In this document: positions 1 to 7,550 of the stretch, one piece after another | Position numbering within the stretch: position 1 is the stretch's first letter | Layout: each line of letters starts with the position of its first letter | NCBI GenBank assembly: GCA_026770575.1 | Contig: MU657566.1 | Span: 20,351-31,648 of the forward strand | DNA length: 11,298 nt | Reading direction: 5' to 3' | DNA from: Pelagophyceae sp. CCMP2097 | Lineage: Eukaryota > Sar > Pelagophyceae | Made by a program: the position numbers and the translations under genes | Notes under the pieces: generated by a model | What the model was told of the DNA's origin: nothing | Databases searched by the model: none | The model's input: the letters and a program-made list of their open reading frames with translations, nothing else

Positions 1-852
1 GGAGCTAAACACGCGCGCAGAGACGAACCGAGATTGGGGTTTTGTGACGGCCACACAATAGAGTGTGCCCAACGGCGAATACGACGAGATCGAGTCTGGG
101 ATCACGGCAGCGCGTCATCACGAGGGTATACCACAGTGTGGTAACCGGTTCCAGCTCTGAAATAGACTCCGTCCGACGACATGCCACCCACGCGGAGAGG
201 CCACGCTGAGGGTTGGCCTGCCAGTTGGCCTGCCAATATTTTCGACGCGCGCCGATGGTTTGACCTGTGGATCACGCAGTGACACTCCATGTCCAGCTCA
301 CTACGCAAAATTGGTGGAGCTAAACACGCACGTCGCGCGGCGCGGACCCACCGCGTCAAGCAGTATTTTTGACTCACGTGTTCACTACGTTCTCGCGCAC
401 TCCAGAGGCTCTCCTGCCGCGGCCCCACGCATCTGATACCGCGCCAGCAGGGCGCACAGCCCTCAGGTCCGCCGCTGATGCATGGCGCGCGGCCCACCTC
501 CGTGAAGTATGCTCTCCGAGGCCTTCTCCGAAATGTTCCAGAATCAAAAAAAAGACTTGCTTTTGCCCCCCCTTAAACGGGGTAAGACTCGGACACTGAC
601 GGGTTCGAAGCGACCCCCGCGCGTGTCGGCCCGCCGCGAGCTGCGCCGGGCGCGACCTTTCCATTCTTCGAGGCCGGGGAAATGCAGTGCGTCTTTCGGG
701 AAGCGCATCTACCTTTGGGCATTGCGCGGCCGAGAGGGAGCGCAACTGCCGGGAATTGCGCGGCCGAGACTTCGAAAAGAGATGGAGCGCGCTTCTTCGT
801 AGGAGCCTCGGCGGCGACTAGCGGCGTCCGCCAGCCAGGAGCCTCTGCGACC
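1..852. other. Stretch without a supported gene
   Basis: Open frames exist on both strands here, but none has a recognisable domain, a consistent composition or a convincing start, so I call no gene. Visible structure is limited. GGAGCTAAACACGC occurs at 1-14 and again at 316-329. A short palindrome TACCACA-G-TGTGGTA lies at 129-143. The word TTGGCCTGCCA is repeated near 213-237. ATTGCGCGGCCGAGA occurs at 721-735 and 755-769. Composition rises in GC from about 370 onward, which could reflect upstream regulatory DNA of the carrier gene or a decayed gene; I cannot tell which. Confidence 0.5.
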
Positions 853-952
853 GACCGCGGCCCTTCGCTTTTCTAAGTCGAGGAACGGCCCCTCGCTTTT
901 CGACGTCGAGGAACGGCCCCTCGCTTTTCGACGTCGAGGAACGGCCCCTCGC
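853..952. repeat. 28-bp tandem repeat immediately upstream of the carrier gene
   Basis: Two identical 28-bp units occupy 877-904 and 905-932. A third (933 to about 952) is intact until its last third, and a diverged partial copy lies at 853-876. The core of each unit is GAACGGCCCCTCGCTTTTCG, and junctions between units create the palindrome CGACGTCG at 901-908 and 929-936. Within a unit CCTCG and CGAGG can pair, so each junction could form a small hairpin. The array stops about 11 bases before the ATG at 964, placing it in the 5' untranslated region or core promoter. It may be a regulatory array or a recent replication-slippage expansion. Confidence 0.85.
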
Positions 953-963
953 GTTTGGTGGGG

Positions 964-1898
964 ATGCCGGTCGACGGTACGTCCACGAGCGGTGCCTCGG
1001 TGCTGGCCTTTTGCGCTGGGTCGTTCTCCGGCGCCGTGGGCGTGGCGTTTGGCCACCCGCTGGATACTCTCAAAGTCCGCATCCAGCTCGGCATGCGCTC
1101 GTCGCTACCGTTTTCCTCTTTGTACCGCGGCGTCGGCGTGCCTTTATTGACGACGGGGGGGTTCAACGCTCTAAACCTCGGCGTCTACCAGAATTCCGTG
1201 CGGCGCTGGAGGCGCGACGCCGGCCTTGGAGAGGATGAGAAGACGCCGCTGCGCCTCGTCGCCTGCGCCGGCGGCTACGCGGGCGCCGTTTGCGCTTTTT
1301 TCTCTACTCCAGTACAAAGGCTAAAGATCCTGCAGCAGGCGGGCTCTTATCGCCAGCCGGCGAAGTTAGTCGAGACGCTGCGGGCGTTCCGGCACCGGCC
1401 GTGGCTCCTATATCTTGGTTTGCCGACGATGCTCGTCATGGAATCTCTTCGGGCAGTTTATATGGCGACGTATGTGGCCGCCACCCGCGCTTTCGACCCC
1501 TCCGCTGTGGGAGTCGGCAAATCTGGCCAGGATCTTGTCCGCTTCGAAGCAGGCGTTTTAGGAGGCGTTGTGGCGGGGGTGGTGTCGTGGTGTATTATTT
1601 ATCCGCTCGACTCAGTTAAGTCCGCTCTGCAAGCGCAGCCGCCGCACCTGCCGCGCAGGTGGAACAACACGTGGGAGGTGGCGCGCGATTTGTACAAAGA
1701 GGGAGGATTGAGGCGCTTTTACAGGGGGCTTTTCCTCACGCTGCTCAGAGCCGTGAGTCTTTTTTTGTCATTTTATTTTAAAGAGCCACTTGGTGTGCTC
1801 TCGTCACGCTCACTTAGGGCCCCATCTCGGGCGTCCTGCTTCCCGTCTACGACTACTCGCTCCGGGCGCTAGAGGCGCAGTTTCCGGAATTTGCCTAG
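964..1898 (+). CDS. Mitochondrial carrier family (SLC25-type) protein, two exons
   Basis: This encodes a six-helix carrier that would move a metabolite across an organelle inner membrane, most likely mitochondrial. Exon 1 is 964-1752 and exon 2 is 1818-1898, giving 289 residues, the usual length for the family. Three repeats are visible with signature motifs PLDTLK (residues 32-37), PVQRLK (116-121) and PLDSVK (214-219). Each is followed by an LYRG, LYLG or FYRG-type segment (near 53, 150 and 252). The middle motif has Gln where Asp or Glu is usual. The third repeat, with EGGLRRFYRG then LLRAGPISGVLLPVYDYSLR, recalls the carnitine/acylcarnitine and ornithine carrier group; the substrate cannot be fixed from sequence alone. 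The ATG at 964 is chosen because it leaves about ten residues before helix 1 and has G at -3; an upstream in-frame TTG at 955 is less likely. The C terminus appears only after splicing. Confidence 0.93.
1753..1817 (+). other. 65-nt GT-AG intron in the carrier gene
   Basis: The donor is GCC|GTGAGT and the acceptor is CACTTAG|GGC. The intron is phase 0 and T-rich just after the donor. Reading through it gives a tail unlike any carrier and a stop at 1870-1872. Removing it joins LLRA to GPISGVLLPVYDYSLRAL, which is what the sixth helix of this family should look like, followed by a stop at 1896-1898. That restoration is the main evidence. A canonical donor and an intron this short fit a compact protist genome. 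Confidence 0.9.
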
Positions 1899-1969
1899 GA
1901 TGCTCCTTAAGATTAAAAAGTGCGAATCCAATCCTCCTTAACCGTTTTTTCGTTTTTGCGGCCCAGTTT

Positions 1970-2034
1970 AACGGACCACAAAAACCCAACGGACCTCGAA
2001 ACGCAAGAGGCCCGTTGAATTTTTGCGGTCCGTT
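1970..2034 (-). repeat. Long imperfect hairpin, 28-bp stem and 9-nt loop
   Basis: Arm 1970-1997 pairs with arm 2007-2034 around the loop GAAACGCAA. Twenty-four positions are Watson-Crick. The four others are transitions, and in a minus-strand RNA all four become G-U wobbles, so that transcript would pair over all 28 positions. On the plus strand the same four are A-C or C-A mismatches. The hairpin begins 72 bases after the carrier stop codon. It may be a small foldback element, a precursor-like RNA hairpin or part of a 3' end structure. No transcription unit on the minus strand is visible, so function is unproven; the strand label follows the better folding. Confidence 0.75.
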
Positions 2035-2326
2035 GGATCGGGGCGTCCCTTTACCATCGCACGTCGCGAGGCTCACTACAGGAGAAATGGGGATCACACT
2101 AGCGGCAACCACGCAAGCAGTTCGACGCCGTTAAGGTCCGGGCCTTGAACGCGTATTCAAGTAGACCCTTATTACCATCCGCTCACTGAGCGCCCAAAGC
2201 GATTTAACAAGCCGCGACTTCGCACGGCCCACAGGGCCCTCATACGCTTCGAAATTGGCCGATCTCTCTGTCCATTTCTCGCTCTCTCCTCTTCAACTGG
2301 CAGCGAAGACCGTCTATAACTAAAAA

Positions 2327-2400
2327 AAGCTGGCATTTGGAGCTGGCTTTGCCCGGTTTTGAGGCTGGCTTCAAAGCCAGCTTTTATGAGAGAAAAAAGC
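2327..2400. repeat. Degenerate GCTGGCTT repeats with a short palindrome
   Basis: The words AGCTGGCATTTGGAGCTGGC and AGGCTGGCTTCAAAGCCAGC lie close together. The second contains a perfect hairpin, GCTGGCTT (2364-2371) and AAGCCAGC (2374-2381) with a two-base loop. Related words recur at about 2450-2530, 4230-4385 and 4970-5050, and a CAAGCTGCTTT variant at 7990-8015 and 8450-8478. This looks like a dispersed short repeat peculiar to this genome rather than a gene. Confidence 0.6.
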
Positions 2401-2987
2401 TTTAACGGCCCCATGACTAGTTATGGGGATCCCGAGCTTTGATACGGCAAAGTTGGCTTGAAGGCCGGCAATATAGTTGGCATGCCATTATTCAAGCTGG
2501 AATGATTGCCAGCTTGGCAACCTGGCTTGGGGTGCTCGATGCTTGCCCGACCAATGCGGCGCCATCACGGGCGTGATGCGCCGCCCAGTCGCGTCTAGTA
2601 GTAAGGACTCAATCGCATCGAAAATTTTGAACGTCAGGAGAAAAAATAAAATAAAGATGGCCCGCCGTAAAAAAAACTTCATGACTCCAACCTTTAGGCT
2701 TCGGGAGTTGCCTGTTCTCGTCACACAGCCTTTGAGTTTTTATTTCTTGGGTCGCTGAAACAATACGCAGCGGACAAAGTGCGCATCGGTCGCTGAAAAA
2801 AATTGTATCGGTCAATGATCAGGGTTAGCGTAGATATTACTTTCCCTGACGATATGTTTCACCGCATCATTAGACCGACGCTCGCTGGTAGCGGTGCGGA
2901 TGATTGAGATTTTTTGCTGTGATATAGAACGAATTTTGATATATATATATAGGGTTCCAACATGTGTGAGTACGCTCGGCCTCCCGG

Positions 2988-2988
<1 letters not shown>

Positions 2989-3059
<71 letters not shown>

Positions 3060-3086
3060 CCCCCCCCCCCCCCCCCCCCCCCCCCC
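2989..3086. repeat. 98-base C homopolymer with a single G interruption
   Basis: Seventy C bases (2989-3058) are followed by one G (3059) and 27 more C (3060-3086). Long frames translating it as polyproline or polyglycine are artefacts of the homopolymer. Such a tract can adopt i-motif, quadruplex or triplex structures and is usually unstable in length. Poly-G runs are also a known artefact of two-colour short-read sequencing, so the exact length, and even the continuity of the flanks, is uncertain. Confidence 0.9.
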
Positions 3087-3167
3087 ATCTGGGGACTCTT
3101 CCCGCCGGGAGCTACGCTCCTCCGCCCGTCTTTGCGCGACGCGCAATCGTCGCAGCACGACTCGGCC

Positions 3168-3495
3168 GCGGCTTGTTTGATAATCCTTAGACACTGCCAG
3201 TGCACTCACGTTGACTCAGCCGCGCCTCATTCGGACCCCGCGGCGCCTTGTTCGAGAATCATTGGACATTCCGAGTCACGGTCACAAACGCTCAACTCAC
3301 ACGTTCGACGGACCTTAGACTCCCACGGGTGCCGGGGAAGCCCCCTAGACACCACGACGGAGTTGCGCTCCCTCCACCGTCGCGGAGCGACTCCCAGTGA
3401 CCCACTCGCCGCTGCGCGACTCAGACGCGCCTTGAAATCGATCGACAGTCATTGGACTCTCACGTTGAATAGACCCTGGACTCTCGCGGGTGCCG
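3168..3495. repeat. Diverged tandem repeat, three partial copies
   Basis: Copies can be aligned at about 3168-3212, 3243-3334 and 3427-3495. Copies 1 and 2 share a GC-CTTGTT(C/T)GA-AATC-TT-GACA core (3168-3193 and 3243-3268). Copies 2 and 3 share GCGCCTTG, TCATTGGAC, CTCACACGTT or CTCTCACGTT, and a 25-base end (3310-3334 and 3471-3495) that matches at 20 positions. All five differences in that end are transitions. Copy 3 lacks about 29 bases in its middle. The repeat has no recognised coding sense. Confidence 0.65.
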
Positions 3496-3599
3496 AGGTG
3501 TGGCTCGTCGCGCCACCCGCCACACGCACCGACGAGGCGCTGCTCTGCGGCGCCGGGCGCCGCCTCGGCGGTGCCGTCCACCACCCGGCCGATTAGCGA

Positions 3600-3736
3600 C
3601 GCAAGGCGCCGCCCGCTGACGACGAGCCGCACGCCGCCGGCAGCGAGCCGCACGCTAAAGCGCTGGACGCCGCGGGCGGGCAGCCTGCCGCCTAACGAGC
3701 CGCTGGACGCCGACGGCGGGCCGCGAGAAGCTGACC
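3600..3736. repeat. GC-rich low-complexity DNA with GAGCCGC-GGACGCCG words
   Basis: GAGCCGCACGC, GAGCCGCTGGACGCCGACGG and GAGCCGCCGGACGCCGACC recur with irregular spacing from about 3624 to 3760. Several frames on both strands stay open because of the composition, giving Pro/Asp-rich or Arg/Ser-rich translations. I see no motif that would make one of them a gene. It could be the remnant of a proline-rich low-complexity coding region. Confidence 0.45.
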
Positions 3737-3985
3737 ATGAGCCGCCGGACGCCGACCACAAGCCACCCAGCGACGCCGCCGCACACCGGCGGCGCCGTGC
3801 GCGCTGCAAAGGTGCCGCCAATCTCACCCAATGAGGCGCGGCGCGCGCTCCGGCGCAGCCTCAGGCCCATAGTCCGCTCGTTTCTGAGGTCATCCTCCGC
3901 CCCGCCAAGCCTTCACAATGCGAACCGGTCCGCCGACGACGCCGCAAAGACGGCGAAACGGCAGGACGCTCTTCAATCTGCTTAA
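3737..3985 (+). CDS. Weak hypothetical ORF, 82 residues, basic
   Basis: This ATG-started frame ends at a TAA at 3983-3985. I do not recognise it. The first third is low-complexity Thr/Pro/His-rich. The rest is Arg- and Ala-rich and helix-prone (NEARRALRRSLRPIVRSFLR near residues 32-51), then a polar tail. It has no hydrophobic segment and no cysteines. It overlaps the end of the GC-rich repetitive block, so openness may reflect composition only. It could equally be the last exon of a longer gene. Low confidence. Confidence 0.15.
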   Translation: MSRRTPTTSHPATPPHTGGAVRAAKVPPISPNEARRALRRSLRPIVRSFLRSSSAPPSLHNANRSADDAAKTAKRQDALQSA

Positions 3986-5132
3986 AGTCCGCGTCGGTGG
4001 CTACCCAGCCCGTTTCGGAGCATAGCCCGCAGCTGCACAGGCAACCCGAACATTCCTACAGGCCATTGCGAGCCAAATCACTTTTTCCAAGGCCTTTCAC
4101 GAGGATATCGCTAAAGCGACGTTGCAGGGCGAATTAATTCGAAGCCAGTACAAAACTGTCGAGCGGCTGAGATCGAGGCCGGCCCGCGGCCTTATACTAT
4201 GGCCACCGGGCCAGAACTTTTGCCACTCGCAATCAATCGGCGGCTTGCCAGGTTGCTAGCAAGGAAAAGGCATAGCCAGCACGCGAGCCAGAACGATAAC
4301 AACACGAGAGCCAGTTACGGAGCCAGCTACGAGGTCAGCTCTGTACGAAAGAGAAAAGGCTTTGAATCGGTCTTTGCTGGCTTGCGATACAAGGGGTATC
4401 GCTTATAACGCCAGGGGCTTTCTGGCAATCGCAGTTTTCGTCGGTTGGAGTTTGGCTCTGTTGGGAGTGATAGAGCCGCCGCGCTGAGTCTCATGATGCC
4501 CGATCCTATTGAAATTGTTCGTTTAAAACGCTCAAACTAAAAATCTGAACGTCTGTTTTGGCTCGTCTGAAGCGCCACTCGCGGCAATTGCACAGGATCG
4601 GCCACATACCACCCCAATGCGTATGGACCAACACCGTCACATAGCCAGAATTTCGATCCCTGCGGTCCTGCGATTGCCAGCCGGGCCCGAACCTTCGCAA
4701 TACGGAGGCAAAATCAAGTCAAAATCAAGGTAAGGAGGCAAATAAAGATTTTATCAAGTCCAAAATATTCGGGAAAAAGCTTGTTCACGCCCTTACAAGG
4801 CGCCCTACTCGAGGCTGATCATGTCACGGACATCCCGGGGGGCAGGGGAGCCCATAGCGACCACGACCAACCCCACAGGTGGCCTCTGAGAGCCATAACT
4901 TTGCGTCACTTGAGGTCGGCATTATCGCCGATACCCATTGTTTTGCCGAATTTTTTAAAAGCCACTCATTTAGCCAGCTTCAAAGCCAGCACAGGTCAAA
5001 TTCGGGTGAGGCGTGAGGGTATGATTTCAGGTAAATTTCTAAAGCTGGTTTCAGTCTGCTTTGAAGAAAGCACATCACTGGGCTAAAGTTTCTGCCTTTA
5101 AGGAATCCGTTAAGCTTCGGGTGCTCAATAAA
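3986..5132. other. Stretch without a supported gene
   Basis: No frame shows a recognisable product. The segment 4230-4385 is rich in GAGCCAG and CTGGCT words belonging to the dispersed repeat family seen at 2327-2400, and 4970-5050 contains AGCCAGCTTCAAAGCCAGC, a clearer member. A short AAATCAAG-type direct repeat lies around 4710-4760. A 64-residue minus-strand frame at 4506-4700 has no domain I know and is probably chance. Confidence 0.45.
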
Positions 5133-5330
5133 ATGGATTTATTTATGGATCGACAGCCTTGGCTAGGGAGCTTTTTGGCTTTTTTGGTGTTTTTTTGTGC
5201 GTCTGCCGCTTTTTGCGCGATACGGGCCACTCCGATGCTCGCCCTGAGAGGCGATAATGGCCAGGATGTGGGTGGACTCGGTTTATCGCCTCTCAGGGCG
5301 AGCATCGGTGCCACAGAAGCCGAGCTCTGA
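5133..5330 (+). CDS. Small hypothetical ORF with a hydrophobic, signal-like N terminus
   Basis: From the ATG at 5133 the frame encodes 65 residues. Residues 10-29 (WLGSFLAFLVFFCASAAFCA) form one hydrophobic segment that would serve as a signal peptide or membrane anchor. ASAAFC at its end loosely recalls the ASA-F motif at signal-transit boundaries of plastid-targeted proteins in algae with secondary red plastids; this is a resemblance only. The second half overlaps the 26-bp inverted repeat, which encodes MLALRGD on both strands. The product could be a first exon, a tiny membrane protein or chance. The start is the first ATG in the frame, and AATAAA precedes it by a few bases. Confidence 0.22.
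   Translation: MDLFMDRQPWLGSFLAFLVFFCASAAFCAIRATPMLALRGDNGQDVGGLGLSPLRASIGATEAEL
5232..5308. repeat. Perfect 26-bp inverted repeat with 25-nt spacer
   Basis: Arm 5232-5257 (beginning CCGATGCTCGCCCTGAGAGG) is the exact reverse complement of arm 5283-5308. The spacer is 5258-5282. No mismatches in 26 pairs implies recent origin or selection. The arms are GC-balanced, so DNA cruciform or RNA hairpin formation is plausible. It lies within the small ORF starting at 5133, or in its 3' part. It could be a minimal foldback element, an RNA-processing hairpin or a recent inverted duplication. Confidence 0.9.
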
Positions 5331-6069
5331 AGAGCTCAAAAAAGTGCAGACTCCCGCGGAGAGTCTCCCGCGACTCAGGGGCGCGCGCACCAAACTTTTT
5401 GCTGCGGCGCGTCGAGTCCGAGGTGCCCATGAGCGCGCGCAGTAGCGCCTCGACAGAGCGCCCACAGCGCCCGCCAGGCGCGCCAAAGGGAATTTCAGGG
5501 GCCAACTGCCTTAAAGGCGGGAAATCTGTCTCCCTTTAGACCAGTGATGCATAATCTTAAATTCCCCAGTTATGGGCTCCAAATTGGAACACATAACCGG
5601 GACATCATGGACAATTATGGACGGACGCAGCTGCTTCGAGACCGGATTTCATTTTTGGCTATTCCTCGTAAAACGGCCGAAAAGACCTTAACTTCCAGCC
5701 TGCTGCACGCGCCCCATCCATGGCACAGTGGCGGTGGTTCGGGCGTTCGATCGGGTCCACTAGCATCGCGTTGCGGTGGTAGTACAGATTTTCAAGGGGC
5801 GCGTCTCCTTGGTGAGATACGCCTCAAAATGTGACCCTCAAGCACCGTTACTCATCAGGACATGCCAAAAAAAGGGGTACGCGTATAGGCCAGGATTGTA
5901 GCCCTGGCCGAGACGAGCATATCTCCCTATAACGCGCACACCTTTTTCGGCATGCCCCGACGAGCTAGCGTGCTCTGAAGGTTCTATAGGAAGCATCCTA
6001 CTTTTGAAAAGAAGATAGGAATTTTTTATCAAAATTCCTAGAAGGAAATGTAACTTCTCCGAACAAATC
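5331..6069. other. Stretch without a supported gene; several small hairpins
   Basis: GC is high to about 5490 and then falls. Frames on both strands in the GC-rich part lack recognisable motifs. Three hairpins stand out. One at 5565-5601 has CCCAGTTATG paired with CATAACCGGG and an inner TCCAA-A-TTGGA. One at 5888-5909 has GGCCAGG and CCTGGCC with an 8-nt loop. One at 6016-6040 has TAGGAATTTT and AAAATTCCTA with a 5-nt loop. I see no evidence linking them to a transcript. Confidence 0.45.
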
Positions 6070-6378
6070 GAGACGGGGCTGCGCCGCTGGGCGACTATAC
6101 GCCGATGTCCGCAGGGTCCGGCGAGCGCACGTCCCACCTGCCGCCTTGAACGCGCCGTCGCTCATCCCAAGGATCTCGGGCCAGGAACCCGCGAGTTCGA
6201 ACTGCTGCGAGAGCGCGCAGTGGGCCAGAGGCCACCTCGTGAGACCCAGCGCCCTCGCCCGGACCTTCATCGCGGAGCGGAGGGCTGGCATCATCGACAG
6301 AGCGACGAGGCTCAAGCGCACGCCGCCAAGCGCGCGCCGCTTCTCTAGCGCGGCCTTCCAAGGTTTGAAAGGCACCAC
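6070..6378 (-). CDS. Possible exon of an unrecognised protein (GC-rich coding-like block)
   Basis: A GC-rich island with sharp borders stays open on the minus strand through a helix-prone, Trp-containing sequence. It starts at VPFKPWKAALEKRRALGGVR and continues past LGLTRWPLAHCALSQQFELA. Third codon positions are strongly G/C. A plausible acceptor, ATGTTCAG|AAAAAG, lies just upstream at about 6389-6396. The plus strand over the same bases is also open, and in that register the two strands share their third positions, so composition cannot choose between them. The minus strand is preferred only because its residues look more protein-like. No family recognised and no clear donor; this may be a partial or dead exon. 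Confidence 0.25.
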
Positions 6379-6483
6379 GGTCTTTTTCTGAACATTTTGT
6401 GATCAAACGAAATCTGGTTTCACACGAGTGTTTCAAGCGGTAATCAGCAGATCAAAATTAGTCGAAAATACAGGATGTATTGT

Positions 6484-6573
6484 GCCTTTGAATAATTGAG
6501 GACCCGGAGGGTCCTTGCCGTTTAATCAACGTCAGTTTACGGCAAGGGCCCTTCTGGTCCTTTGATTCAAGGA
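6484..6573. repeat. Foldback element, about 23-bp core stem
   Basis: Arm 6499-6521 (AGGACCCGGAGGGTCCTTGC and three more bases) pairs with 6539-6561 at 20 of 23 positions around a 17-nt loop. Outside the core, CCTTTGAATAATTG and TTGATTCAAGG continue the inverted similarity with gaps, so the whole is about 90 bp. It is too short to code and resembles a tiny foldback element. It ends about 17 bases before the microsatellite that follows. Confidence 0.75.
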
Positions 6574-6589
6574 TTAACAGGGGCAATTT

Positions 6590-6653
6590 TGTCTGTCCGT
6601 CTGTCTGTCTGTCCGTCTGTCTGTCCGTCTGTATGTCCGTCTGTATGTCCGTC
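6590..6653 (+). repeat. TCTG/TCCG tetranucleotide microsatellite
   Basis: Tetranucleotide units TCTG, TCCG and a few TATG alternate with a partial 12-base higher-order period across about 64 bases. The frame through it gives Ser-Val-Cys-Pro repeats, which I treat as non-coding. Its position directly after the foldback element suggests the two belong to one mobile or amplifying unit. Confidence 0.9.
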
Positions 6654-7337
6654 AGCGGGTGAATCCGTGAGGTTCCGCCTTTGGAAGGAAAGGACAGCAG
6701 TTCGGCCGATTCAGCGATTGTTGGTTGATGCGATCGCTAAAATTGGGAATGGAGGTCGAGCAGGAGCCTCATTGGAATCATCATAGAAGAGGAAGGTGGT
6801 CACAGGTTCGAATCTGGTCGGCCGCAAAATTCAGCGATGAGTTAAATAATTTTAATTTTTTACTTGGGCATTGCAATGGGATTTGTCTGTTTCCTTCCCT
6901 CGAAGTCGGGTCCTCCGTGTGCCTCCGGCGCGCTCTTGTAATTAATAAACTCCTTTTCGGGTACTTACTGAGATAATGTGACGATTTAATGACGGACGAT
7001 GGGGCGTCCTCTAGGACGCGCTTTTTTATGATTGCGCTCGTAACTGCTCTGGAAGTCGGTGGCATGGCGTTGGCAACGCACATGCCCATCTTCTTGCCTC
7101 TCTAGAGACACTTATTGGCTTTTTAGACGAAGCACTCTCACGGGAATGATGAGTCTCTTGATAAAATGTCCGAATGGCCAGTCTTCTAAGTATCGCGCGG
7201 CTCGAGGAGGTCCACGACCACCTCCCAGCGCCCGAGAAGACTGGGCATTCGACCATTCGAACCTGCCCGTCTCCCACAGATTTGAAAATAAGGCCGCTGG
7301 TCTCCAGAGACATGTAGGGCGTCTCGAGCCGATCTTT
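6654..7337. other. Stretch without a supported gene
   Basis: TCGGCCG followed by ATTCAGCGAT occurs at 6702-6718 and, with five extra bases between, at 6818-6838, a partial direct duplication. Between them GGTTCGAATCT (6805-6815) matches a tRNA T-loop or polymerase III B box, but no cloverleaf can be built. From 7190 to 7340 GC rises and frames on both strands are open without recognisable motifs. That portion may be a decayed continuation of the signal-peptide ORF at 7338-7439. Confidence 0.4.
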
Positions 7338-7439
7338 TCAACGGCACGGAGGCGAGACGCGGTGCGCGCACGGCGCCTTCGTCATCGCTCCCTGAACCGA
7401 CCCCGTCAGCGCGCACACGAAGAGGCAGAAGGCCAACAT
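7338..7439 (-). CDS. Short ORF with an N-terminal signal peptide, possible first exon
   Basis: Starting at the ATG at 7439 (minus strand) the frame reads MLAFCLFVCALTGSVQGA and then a short Cys-containing tail to a TGA, 33 residues in all. The start has a hydrophobic core of about ten residues followed by small residues, as in a signal peptide. Nearly every third codon base is G or C, unlike the AT-rich DNA just upstream, where TTTATAG sits about 15 bases before the ATG. The short length suggests a first exon whose donor lies before the stop, or a broken gene. I cannot identify the product or a convincing donor. Confidence 0.25.
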   Translation of the reverse strand: MLAFCLFVCALTGSVQGAMTKAPCAHRVSPPCR

Positions 7440-7550
7440 AAATCGCTATAAATTTAAATCTGGGATTTGCTGGATGTCGATTTTCCTTATTTGGTACAGC
7501 TGTGTTGCAGAGTCCTCAAAACAGCTGTGCGGACCAGCGGTGGTAATTCA

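Larger units (their letters stand above)
1899..2988. other. Intergenic stretch without a supported gene
   Basis: No reading frame here has a recognisable domain. The stretch holds the 28-bp-stem hairpin at 1970-2034, a run of degenerate GCTGGCTT-type words from about 2327 to 2530, two copies of GGTCGCTGAAA at 2750-2760 and 2788-2798, and a short TA repeat near 2939-2951 just before the long C tract. The first part must include the 3' untranslated region of the carrier gene. I see no clear polyadenylation signal to mark its end. Confidence 0.5.

Noticed and set aside
1..329. 14-bp direct repeat as a target duplication around a 315-bp element
   Set aside because: No inverted ends lie inside the two copies, and the first copy is at the window edge, so borders cannot be tested.
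102..745. Minus-strand frames of 123-131 residues
   Set aside because: No recognisable motif, no consistent third-position bias, and overlap with each other and with short direct repeats.
877..960. CRISPR array
   Set aside because: The units are tandem with no spacers, in a eukaryotic context.
2859..3209. Polyglycine and polyproline reading frames on both strands
   Set aside because: They are open only because the C homopolymer encodes no stop in any frame.
3132..3834. Long plus- and minus-strand frames in the GC-rich repeat region
   Set aside because: Their openness tracks composition and diverged repeats, residues are low complexity, and no domain or start context supports them.
6562..6786. 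Cys-rich SVCPSVCPS protein
   Set aside because: The Cys-Pro repeat is a translation of the tetranucleotide microsatellite.
6740..6830. Possible tRNA gene or tRNA-derived element, from GGTTCGAATCT at 6805-6815
   Set aside because: Only the T-loop/B-box matches. The T-stem has a mismatch, no 5' partner for the acceptor CGGCCGC exists at the right distance, and no anticodon arm can be drawn.
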